This document shows positions 1-8,382 of a DNA stretch of 64,000 nucleotides, one piece after another; position 1 is the stretch's first letter; the number at the start of each line of letters is the position of its first letter. This DNA is from Lysobacter sp. FW306-1B-D06B. GTDB lineage: Bacteria > Pseudomonadota > Gammaproteobacteria > Xanthomonadales > Xanthomonadaceae. Made by a program: the position numbers and the translations under genes. Where the stretch lies: the NCBI RefSeq assembly GCF_038446665.1, contig NZ_CP151802.1, forward strand, positions 992,001 to 1,056,000. Reading direction: 5' to 3'. The notes below the pieces were generated by a model that searched no databases, had not been told where the DNA came from, and saw only the letters and a list, made by a program, of their open reading frames with translations.

Positions 1-2016
<2,016 letters not shown>

Positions 2017-2055
2017 CTACCCTAGCCGGCCCCGATTTGAGCCGAGACGCCCCGC

Positions 2056-2625
2056 ATGGCCGAGCGCCCGACTTCGCTGAACCCGCTGCCCGCCCTCATC
2101 TTCTCTTCGCGCTGGCTGCAGCTGCCGCTGTACCTGGGCCTGATCGCCGCGCAAGGCGTGTACGTGGTGCTGTTCGTCAAGGAGCTTTGGCACCTGATGT
2201 TGCACGCCACGGAATGGACCGAGCAGCAGATCATGCTGATGGTGCTCGGCCTGATCGACGTGGTGATGATCTCCAACCTGCTGGTGATGGTGATCGTCGG
2301 CGGCTACGAGACCTTCGTCTCGCGCCTGCGCCTGGAAGGTCATCCCGACCAGCCCGAGTGGCTGAGCCACGTCAACGCCAGCGTGCTGAAGGTGAAGCTG
2401 GCGATGGCGATCATCGGCATCTCCTCGATCCACCTGCTCAAGACCTTCATCGCCATCGGCAACCTCGGCGCCGCGGACAGCACCTACACCGCCGACGGCG
2501 TGATGTGGCAGACGATCATCCACTGCGTGTTCATCCTGTCGGCGATAGGCATCGCCTACACCGACAAGCTGATGGCCGCCGCCTCGCACAAGCCGCACAA
2601 GGACGCCCACCCGGCCGCGCGCTAA
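2056..2625 (+). CDS. yqhA: UPF0114 (YqhA/TIGR00645) family membrane protein
   Basis: A 189-residue inner-membrane protein with three to four predicted hydrophobic helices: around residues 19-40 (LQLPLYLGLIAAQGVYVVLF), 62-85 (MLMVLGLIDVVMISNLLVMV), 119-136 (AMAIIGISSIHLLKTFI) and 153-172. Family hallmarks are GGYETFVSRL, VSSIHLL-like ISSIHLLKTF and the IIH...LSA segment near the end. It aligns along its length with E. coli YqhA (164 aa) with a longer N-terminus. Function in the family is not established; a channel or transport role has been suggested. It is transcribed divergently from the GST gene and followed by a CCCCTCTCCC inverted repeat. Confidence 0.87.
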   Translation: MAERPTSLNPLPALIFSSRWLQLPLYLGLIAAQGVYVVLFVKELWHLMLHATEWTEQQIMLMVLGLIDVVMISNLLVMVIVGGYETFVSRLRLEGHPDQPEWLSHVNASVLKVKLAMAIIGISSIHLLKTFIAIGNLGAADSTYTADGVMWQTIIHCVFILSAIGIAYTDKLMAAASHKPHKDAHPAAR

Positions 2626-2633
2626 CCTTCAAG

Positions 2634-2669
2634 CCCCTCTCCCGCCGGGAGAGGGGTTGGGGTGAGGGC
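2634..2669. repeat. Intergenic CCCCTCTCCC/GGGAGAGGGG inverted repeat
   Basis: A perfect 10-base stem (CCCCTCTCCC, loop GCC, GGGAGAGGGG) is followed by TTGGGGTGAGGG. It lies 9 bases after the yqhA-like stop codon and before the convergent hydrolase gene. Relatives occur at 5972, 15895, 30672 and 55920, so this is a dispersed family; it may also act as a transcription terminator. Confidence 0.85.
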
Positions 2670-2725
2670 CAATGGAGCCGGAGCGGTGAACGGTGGCTGC
2701 CGTACGGCGCTGCGGTGTTGTTTCC

Positions 2726-3712
2726 TCAAGGCGATGCGGCCCGTCCGCTGCCGCGCGAGGTGATCGCGTGGCGCAAGACCGCCGACGGGCCTTTGTCGCC
2801 AAACACCAGACGCTCGCCGCGCGTGTCGATGCCGAGCGCGCGATACGCCGCCTCCAGTGACGGAAACGCGCGCGAATCGACATAGCGCGCGTACAGTGGC
2901 GCGAACACCTGCGCGCCCGCGAGCCGGTCCAGTTCCTCCACGAACGCGCGCGGCGCGACCTCGCCGGTGCCGTTGAGGCAGCACGCCGAATAGCGCGAGA
3001 GCACCTCGTCCAGGCTGCGGCCGTGGTCGCGGCGCAGGGCGATGTCGGCTTCCAGCCAGAACGCCGCGCCGGCCCAGTACACGCGCATCGTGCCCTTGTG
3101 ATCGCGGCTGAGTTCGATCAGCGGGCGGCCGCTGGATTCGCGCCGGCCGCGCTCGAAACCCGCATCCAGCAACTGCCACGCCTGCTCCGGCGACAGCAGC
3201 CCGGCGCGGGCGCGCAGCACGTTCTGGTAATAGCTCGCCAGACCTTCCGACAGCCAGCGGCCGTCGCGGCCCATATAGGGATGGAACAGGTGCGAGAGCT
3301 CGTGGATCGCGGTCCAGTCCGCGCGCAGCTCCGGAATAGTCGCGTCGCCACGCACGTACAGCAGCACCGCGGTATCGCCGCGCCGCAGGGTCTGGCCCCA
3401 GGGCACGGGGCTTTCGTCTTCGCCGCCTTCATCCTCTCGGCTGACCTGTTCGATCCGCACCCGCGCGCTGCGCAGCGGGTAGCGGCCGTAGGCGGTGAGC
3501 TGCGCCTGCGCGACTTCCGCCAGCCACGCCTGCAACTGCGCGCGACGGCCCGCGTCGGCAACGCCGACCACTTCCACGCGCAGCTCGCTGTCGCCGGCGC
3601 GCAGGACGCGCACCGCGTCGGGCGTCGTCTCGTCCTGCGCGGGCGTCGCCGTCGCCATGGCCGCCAGCAGCAGGCCCAGCACGATGCGAAGCGGCGTCAC
3701 GATCGAACGCAT
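2726..3712 (-). CDS. Secreted HExxH-type (gluzincin-like) putative metalloprotease
   Basis: A 328-residue protein with an N-terminal signal peptide (VTPLRIVLGLLLAAMATATP). The centre carries HELSHLFHP at residues 137-145, fitting the zincin HExxH motif (H137, E138, H141). A downstream WLSEGLASYYQ offers E156 as third zinc ligand, the spacing seen in peptidase MA-like gluzincins. No other recognised domain. It probably acts in the periplasm as a zinc peptidase or a degenerate relative; the substrate is unknown. It is divergent from uvrD with only 72 bases between start codons, and converges on the yqhA-like gene. The chosen ATG precedes a good signal peptide. Confidence 0.7.
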   Translation of the reverse strand: MRSIVTPLRIVLGLLLAAMATATPAQDETTPDAVRVLRAGDSELRVEVVGVADAGRRAQLQAWLAEVAQAQLTAYGRYPLRSARVRIEQVSREDEGGEDESPVPWGQTLRRGDTAVLLYVRGDATIPELRADWTAIHELSHLFHPYMGRDGRWLSEGLASYYQNVLRARAGLLSPEQAWQLLDAGFERGRRESSGRPLIELSRDHKGTMRVYWAGAAFWLEADIALRRDHGRSLDEVLSRYSACCLNGTGEVAPRAFVEELDRLAGAQVFAPLYARYVDSRAFPSLEAAYRALGIDTRGERLVFGDKGPSAVLRHAITSRGSGRAASP

Positions 3713-3772
3713 CCGAAGTCCTCCGGCCCGCCAATGGAACCCACGCGACGCGGGCCCTGAGACCACCGCCGC

Positions 3773-3778
3773 TACAAT
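3773..3778 (+). promoter_or_regulatory. Putative -10 element of uvrD (leaderless arrangement)
   Basis: TACAAT ends 6 bases before the uvrD ATG at 3785. At normal -10 to start-site spacing transcription would begin at or within a base or two of the start codon. No convincing -35 is visible and there is no Shine-Dalgarno. Confidence 0.45.
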
Positions 3779-3784
3779 ACCCGC

Positions 3785-5965
3785 ATGGATGTCTCCCACC
3801 TGCTCGACGCGCTGAATCCAGCGCAGCGCGAGGCCGTCAGCGCCCCGCCCGGTCACTACCTCGTCCTCGCCGGCGCCGGTTCCGGCAAGACGCGCGTGCT
3901 CACGCATCGCATCGCCTGGCTGAACGAAGTCCACGGCGTGCCGACCCACGGCATTCTCGCGGTGACCTTCACCAACAAGGCCGCGGGCGAAATGCGCGCA
4001 CGCGTGGACGGCCAGCTGCGCCACGGCGCGCGCGGCATGTGGATCGGCACCTTCCACGGCCTGGCGCACCGTCTGCTGCGGCTGCACTGGCAGGAAGCGA
4101 AGTTGCCGGAAGGCTTCCAGGTGCTCGATTCCGACGACCAGCTGCGCCTGGTCAAGCGCGTCGTGCAGGCGCTGGAGCTGGACGAGGCGCGTTTCCCGCC
4201 GCGCCAGATCGCGTGGTGGATCAACGCGCAGAAGGACGAAGGCCGTCGTCCGCAGAACATCCAGCCCGGCAACAACGACCCCTGGGCCGACGTGATGCTC
4301 AAGTCGTACGAGGCCTACCAGGAGCGCTGCGAACGCGCCGGCCTGGTGGACTTCGCCGAGCTGCTGCTGCGCGCGCACGAACTGCTGCGCGACACGCCGG
4401 CGCTGCTGGCGCATTACCGGCACCGCTTCCGCGAGATCCTGGTGGACGAGTTCCAGGACACCAACGCGATCCAGTACGCCTTCGTGCGCGTGCTGGCCGG
4501 CGACAGCGGCCATGTCTTCGTCGTCGGCGACGACGACCAGTCGATCTACGGCTGGCGCGGCGCCAAGGTCGAGAACATGCAGCGCTTCCTCAAGGATTTC
4601 CCCGGCACGCAGACGATCCGCCTGGAGCAGAACTACCGTTCCAGCGCCAACATCCTGGAAGCGGCCAACGCGGTCATTGCGCACAACCCCGACCGCCTGG
4701 GCAAGAACCTGTGGACCGACAGCGGCACCGGCGAGCCGATCGACCTGTACGCGGCCTACAACGAGATGGACGAGTCGCGCTTCGTCGTCGAGCGCCTGCG
4801 CCAGTGGGTGCGCGACGGCGGCAGCTATGGCGAAGTCGCGGTGCTCTATCGCAGCAACGCGCAGTCGCGCGCCTTCGAAGAATCGCTGCTGGCCGAGCAG
4901 GTGCCGTACCGCGTGTACGGCGGCCAGCGCTTCTTCGAGCGCGCCGAGATCAAGGACACGCTGGCCTACCTGCGCCTGATCGCCTCGCGCCTGGACGACG
5001 CCGCGTTCGAGCGCGCCGTGAACACGCCCACGCGCGGCATCGGCGAGCGCACGCTGGACGAAGTGCGCCGCCGCGCGCGTGCCGACGCCGTCGCGCTGTG
5101 GGAAGCGGCGCGGCGCATCGTCGCCGAGAACGCCCTCACCGCGCGTGCGCGCAATGCCGTGGCGGGCTTCCTCGCGCTCATCGACGACGTCGACAACGAA
5201 GTCGCCACGATGACGCTGCCGGAGAAGATCGATCACGTGCTGATCCGCTCGGGCCTGCGCGAGCACTACTTCAACGAATCGCGCGGCCAGCTGGATTCGC
5301 GCGTGGACAACCTGGACGAACTGGTCTCCGTCGCCTCGCGCTTCACGCGCAACGACGAGGAAGACGCACAGGCGATGCCGGAACTGGTTGCCTTCCTCAG
5401 CTACGCCGCGCTGGAGGCCGGCGAAGGCCAGGCGCAGGCCGGCGAGGAGGGCGTGCAGCTGATGACGCTGCACAGCGCCAAGGGACTGGAATTCCCGCTG
5501 GTGTTTCTGGCCGGCATGGAGGAGGGCGTGTTCCCGAGCGGGCGCTCCACCGAGGAATCCGGTCGCCTGGAGGAAGAGCGCCGCCTGGCGTATGTCGGCA
5601 TCACGCGCGCGCGGCAGAAACTGGTGCTCAGCTACGCCGAGACGCGCCGCATCCACGGCGCCGACATGTACGGCGTGCCGTCGCGCTTCCTGCGCGAGAT
5701 CCCGGCGCCGCTGCTGAACGAAGTGCGCCCGAAGGTGCAGGTGTCGCGGCCGTATTCCGGCGGCGTGCAGCGTCGCGACATGGGGCATGCGGCGATCGAA
5801 CAACCGGCCGTGCGCCTGGGTTCGATGGTGCGCCATCCGTCGTTCGGACTGGGCACCGTCACCGACTACGAAGGCAGCGGCGCGCATGCGCGCGTGCAGG
5901 TGAATTTCGACGACGCCGGCAGCAAGTGGCTGGTGCTGGCGTACGCGAATCTGCAGCCGGCGTAA
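3785..5965 (+). CDS. uvrD: DNA helicase II UvrD
   Basis: A 726-residue superfamily 1A 3'-5' DNA helicase, used in nucleotide excision repair (displacing UvrC and the excised oligonucleotide) and methyl-directed mismatch repair. Motifs in order: Walker A GAGSGKT (residues 30-36), FTNKAAGEM (motif Ia), DEFQDTN (motif II), GDDDQSIYGWRGA (motif III), LEQNYRSS (motif IV), MTLHSAKGLEFP (motif V) and RRLAYVGITRA (motif VI). The N-terminus MDVSHLLDALNPAQREAV and the C-terminal Tudor-like segment (RLGSMVRHPSFGLGTV) are typical of UvrD rather than Rep. Length matches the E. coli enzyme (720 aa). Monocistronic by context, ending before a CCCTCTCCC repeat. Confidence 0.96.
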   Translation: MDVSHLLDALNPAQREAVSAPPGHYLVLAGAGSGKTRVLTHRIAWLNEVHGVPTHGILAVTFTNKAAGEMRARVDGQLRHGARGMWIGTFHGLAHRLLRLHWQEAKLPEGFQVLDSDDQLRLVKRVVQALELDEARFPPRQIAWWINAQKDEGRRPQNIQPGNNDPWADVMLKSYEAYQERCERAGLVDFAELLLRAHELLRDTPALLAHYRHRFREILVDEFQDTNAIQYAFVRVLAGDSGHVFVVGDDDQSIYGWRGAKVENMQRFLKDFPGTQTIRLEQNYRSSANILEAANAVIAHNPDRLGKNLWTDSGTGEPIDLYAAYNEMDESRFVVERLRQWVRDGGSYGEVAVLYRSNAQSRAFEESLLAEQVPYRVYGGQRFFERAEIKDTLAYLRLIASRLDDAAFERAVNTPTRGIGERTLDEVRRRARADAVALWEAARRIVAENALTARARNAVAGFLALIDDVDNEVATMTLPEKIDHVLIRSGLREHYFNESRGQLDSRVDNLDELVSVASRFTRNDEEDAQAMPELVAFLSYAALEAGEGQAQAGEEGVQLMTLHSAKGLEFPLVFLAGMEEGVFPSGRSTEESGRLEEERRLAYVGITRARQKLVLSYAETRRIHGADMYGVPSRFLREIPAPLLNEVRPKVQVSRPYSGGVQRRDMGHAAIEQPAVRLGSMVRHPSFGLGTVTDYEGSGAHARVQVNFDDAGSKWLVLAYANLQPA

Positions 5966-5971
5966 GCCGTA

Positions 5972-6023
5972 CCCCTCTCCCTGACTGCTTCGCAGTCTGT
6001 CCCTCTCCCGCAAGGGGAGAGGG
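5972..6023. repeat. CCCTCTCC-type intergenic inverted repeat
   Basis: Two arms: CCCCTCTCCCTGACTGC with a TTCGCAGTC mini-hairpin, then CCCTCTCCC-GCAA-GGGGAGAGGG at 6001-6023. It starts a few bases after the uvrD stop codon, between converging genes, and may terminate transcription. Confidence 0.8.
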
Positions 6024-6047
6024 ATTTCGCCCGCTCAGCGGCTTCGC

Positions 6048-6290
6048 TCACTTCCGCAGCTTCGGCGCCTCGTCCAGCGTGCCGTCCGGCAGCAGCGCGA
6101 CGCAGCGCGTGCGCTGGCGGTCGAACATCACCGGCACCGGATCCTGGAACAGCGGACGGCGCACGAACTCCAGCGTCCACTGGAAGTGTTCCAGTTCCTC
6201 GAGCGTGCGGCGCTGGGCCTCGGTCAGCCCCTGGCGCAACGAGGTGGTGTCGAGCGCCTGCGCGAGTTTGCGTCGTTCTTTGCCGGACAC
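6048..6290 (-). CDS. Small conserved-looking hypothetical protein (80 aa)
   Basis: An 80-residue soluble protein with a charged N-terminal helix (SGKERRKLAQAL, then EAQRRTLEELEHFQWTLEFV) and a C-terminal part FQDPVPVMFDRQ, then CVALLPDGTLDEAPKLR. I place the start at a GTG (6288-6290) because GGAGGAA lies about ten bases upstream; an ATG at 6372 in the same frame is possible but would add an arginine-rich stretch with no ribosome site. The sequence has no signal peptide, membrane segment or recognised motif. Function unknown. It converges on uvrD and follows the 2OG-oxygenase gene in the same direction. Confidence 0.6.
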   Translation of the reverse strand: MSGKERRKLAQALDTTSLRQGLTEAQRRTLEELEHFQWTLEFVRRPLFQDPVPVMFDRQRTRCVALLPDGTLDEAPKLRK

Positions 6291-6408
6291 GCCGGGGCTT
6301 CCTCCGTCGCGCCGGCAGTGAACGGCGCGGTCTCTCGTTAACGGCGGCCGCCTGCGAAGCTTGAATGCCCGCATCGCCGCAGGGTCGTCGCGAGACTATG
6401 GCCCAGTT

Positions 6409-7149
6409 CTACAGCGCGTCGTGAAAGACGATGCCCAAAGTGTGACGTCTCCCTGAACGTACCCGGCTCACGCCATGGCGCATGTTCACGCGATACACAC
6501 CGCGGCTGCCCCGCACCGGCCGGTGATGAACGGCGAAGACCACCGCATCGCCGCGATTCAACGGCACCACCTCGGCGCGCGACTGCATGCGCGGGCGTTG
6601 TTCGGTGAGCACGAACTCGCCGCCGTCGAAGTCCGCGCCCGGCTGCGACAGCAGCACCGCCATCTGCAGCGGGAACACGTGCTCGCCGTACAGATCCTGG
6701 TGCAGGCAGTTGTAGTCGCCGGCGTCGTAGCGCAGCAGCAGCGGTGTGGGTCGCAGTTGCCCGGCGTCGTGGCAACGCCGCGCGAACTCCGCATGCACCG
6801 CCGGATAGCGCACATCCACGCCCATCGCCGCGTACCAGCGATTCGCGATGGGCGCGAGGTGCGAATACACCGACGTGCGCAGCCGCGCGACGACCGACGG
6901 CAACGGATAGGCGAAGTAGCGGTATTCACCGCTGCCGAACCCATGCCGCGCCATCACGACGCGGCTGCGGAAACCGTCGGGTAGGTCGTACAGCGCGGCC
7001 AGCGTGGCGCATTCGGTGTCGTCGAGCAGGCCTGGAAGCACGGCATGACCGCGTGCGTCGAGCGCGGTGCTGACGCCTGCCCAGTCCTGCCACGCGATGC
7101 GCTCGGTCAACGCAGCCGCATCGTCGCGAAGACGCAGCGCGGCGCTCAT
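6409..7149 (-). CDS. 2OG-Fe(II) oxygenase coupled to ada-like gene
   Basis: A 246-residue protein with the double-stranded beta-helix iron site of 2-oxoglutarate dioxygenases: H150-x-D152 in YNCLHQDLYGEHVFPLQ, a distal histidine H225 in VNMRHGVS, and arginines (R231 or R234/R235) in RSGRRHTLG suited to hold the 2-oxoglutarate carboxylate. LLLRYDAGDYN precedes the site as in the prolyl-hydroxylase-like group found beside ada/ogt genes. It is not a canonical AlkB. Its ATG overlaps the stop of the upstream methyltransferase gene (ATGA), so the two proteins are probably made together. An alkylation-damage or stress role is inferred from this coupling; the substrate is unknown. Confidence 0.8.
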   Translation of the reverse strand: MSAALRLRDDAAALTERIAWQDWAGVSTALDARGHAVLPGLLDDTECATLAALYDLPDGFRSRVVMARHGFGSGEYRYFAYPLPSVVARLRTSVYSHLAPIANRWYAAMGVDVRYPAVHAEFARRCHDAGQLRPTPLLLRYDAGDYNCLHQDLYGEHVFPLQMAVLLSQPGADFDGGEFVLTEQRPRMQSRAEVVPLNRGDAVVFAVHHRPVRGSRGVYRVNMRHGVSRVRSGRRHTLGIVFHDAL

Positions 7150-7892
7150 GCGCGCGCCTCGCGTTGCAGCAGCGCCCGTTTGCGCGCCACGCCCCAGCGA
7201 TAGCCGGAGATCGCGCCGTCCGCCGCCACCACGCGATGGCACGGCACCACCACCGCCAGCGGATTGGCCGCGCAAGCCGCGGCGATCGCGCGCGCGGAAC
7301 CTGCGGCGCCGAGCCTGCGCGCCAATTCGCCATAGCTCACCGTGGTGCCGGTGGGTACCTCGCGCAACGCCCGCCAGACGCGGATCTGGAACGGCGTGCC
7401 GCGCAGGTCGAGCGGTCGATCCAGCGACAGGTGCGGCGCCTCTATGCAATCGACCACTTCCTCCAGCGTCGCCTGCATGCCGGCGGCGTCCACGGCGAGC
7501 GTCGCGTCGGGCTCGCGGGCTTGCAGGTCGTGCACGAGCCCGCCGGCGTCGTCGCCGAACAGCACCGCGCGCAGTCCCGCATCGCTCTGCGCCACCAGCA
7601 CCAGGCCGAGCGAGCTTTCGCCGATGGCGAAGCGGACGGCCTGCGGGCGTGCCGCGTCGCGTCGCGGATGACAGCGGCGGCACGCACGAAAGCCCGCGCG
7701 CTCGGCCTCGTCGGGCGTCGCATGGAAACGCACGTTCTCCGGGCGCGGTCGACGTGCGGCGCAGGACGGGCGGCAATACACGCCGGTCGTCCTGACCGAA
7801 TAGACGAAGCGCCCGTCGGCGTCGCGATCGCGCGCGCACAGCGCAGCCCAGCGCGGATCGTGCCGGAGGTCGAAAGTGTCGTTGAGGTCCAT
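7146..7892 (-). CDS. Ada-type DNA methyltransferase lacking the AraC DNA-binding domain
   Basis: A 248-residue protein joining two repair modules. Residues about 1-78 form the Ada zinc domain, with C40, C44, C71 and C74 in VYCRPSCAARRP and FRACRRCHP; in E. coli Ada the first of these cysteines accepts methyl groups from DNA phosphotriesters. Residues about 84-248 are a full Ogt-type O6-alkylguanine methyltransferase, with acceptor C218 in VVVPCHRVV plus RGTPFQIRVW and GYRWGVARK. E. coli Ada has roughly 100 residues of AraC-type helix-turn-helix between these parts; here they are joined directly. It should therefore repair but not activate transcription in the usual way. A GGGAGAA ribosome site precedes the ATG. 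Confidence 0.88.
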   Translation of the reverse strand: MDLNDTFDLRHDPRWAALCARDRDADGRFVYSVRTTGVYCRPSCAARRPRPENVRFHATPDEAERAGFRACRRCHPRRDAARPQAVRFAIGESSLGLVLVAQSDAGLRAVLFGDDAGGLVHDLQAREPDATLAVDAAGMQATLEEVVDCIEAPHLSLDRPLDLRGTPFQIRVWRALREVPTGTTVSYGELARRLGAAGSARAIAAACAANPLAVVVPCHRVVAADGAISGYRWGVARKRALLQREARA

Positions 7893-7980
7893 CGCGTTCT
7901 CCCGTGGAAGGAACGCGATCGACTCTAGGCGGCGCCGCGCACGCCCGATATCCGGATCGTGCGGCGTGTCGCGCGAGCGC

Positions 7981-8271
7981 TTACCAGGTCAGCAGCTTGT
8001 ACTGCACCGGCGAGATCGGGCCCTCGCCCTTGCTGCTGTCGAGGATGCCGTCGGCGTTGTTGTCCACCAGGTAGTAGACCGGGCCGCGCGCCGGCGTGAT
8101 GCGGACCACGCGCAACTGGCCGGCGACGTAGTACTCGTCGATGGTGTCGCCGCCGCTCACGGTGCGCGAGCGCACTTCCGCGTTCTGCAGGTCGGCGGTC
8201 GGGTCGTTGCTCATCGTCGCGCAGCCGATCAGGGTCAGCGGAAGCAGCAGGGCAAACAGAACGGTGCGCAT
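7981..8271 (-). CDS. DUF2782 family small lipoprotein next to polA
   Basis: A 96-residue protein with a lipoprotein signal (MRTVLFALLLPLTLIGCATM; lipobox LIGC, acylated Cys17) followed by the DUF2782 pattern: VSGGDTIDEYYVAGQLRVVR, ITPARGPVYYLVDNNADG. Members sit next to polA in many gammaproteobacteria, as here, where it is divergent from polA. It should be anchored to a periplasmic membrane face. The role is unknown. The start ATG fits a normal n-region and hydrophobic core. Confidence 0.82.
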   Translation of the reverse strand: MRTVLFALLLPLTLIGCATMSNDPTADLQNAEVRSRTVSGGDTIDEYYVAGQLRVVRITPARGPVYYLVDNNADGILDSSKGEGPISPVQYKLLTW

Positions 8272-8369
8272 GACGGTCTCCTGGCCGGGGGGCGAACGGG
8301 GCGGGTCCAGTGCACAGGATACGCGCTGCCGATCATCGCGCGGGTGACGGCCGCGCCGGCAGCGGAGCG

Positions 8370-8375
8370 TAGAAT
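8370..8375 (+). promoter_or_regulatory. Putative -10 element of polA (leaderless arrangement)
   Basis: TAGAAT ends 7 bases before the polA ATG at 8383, with no Shine-Dalgarno between them. A GTGAC sequence at 8344-8348 is a possible but poorly spaced -35. Confidence 0.45.
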
Positions 8376-8382
8376 CCCCGCC

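Noticed and set aside
2726..6013. A 1095-residue minus-strand frame opposite uvrD
   Set aside because: Antisense to the well-supported uvrD; only its last part (from 3712) is a real gene. High GC keeps the opposite strand open.
6409..7839. A single 476-residue fusion covering oxygenase and methyltransferase regions
   Set aside because: The upstream half is a shadow of the ada-like gene in another frame; the oxygenase begins at ATG 7149 with its own family N-terminus.
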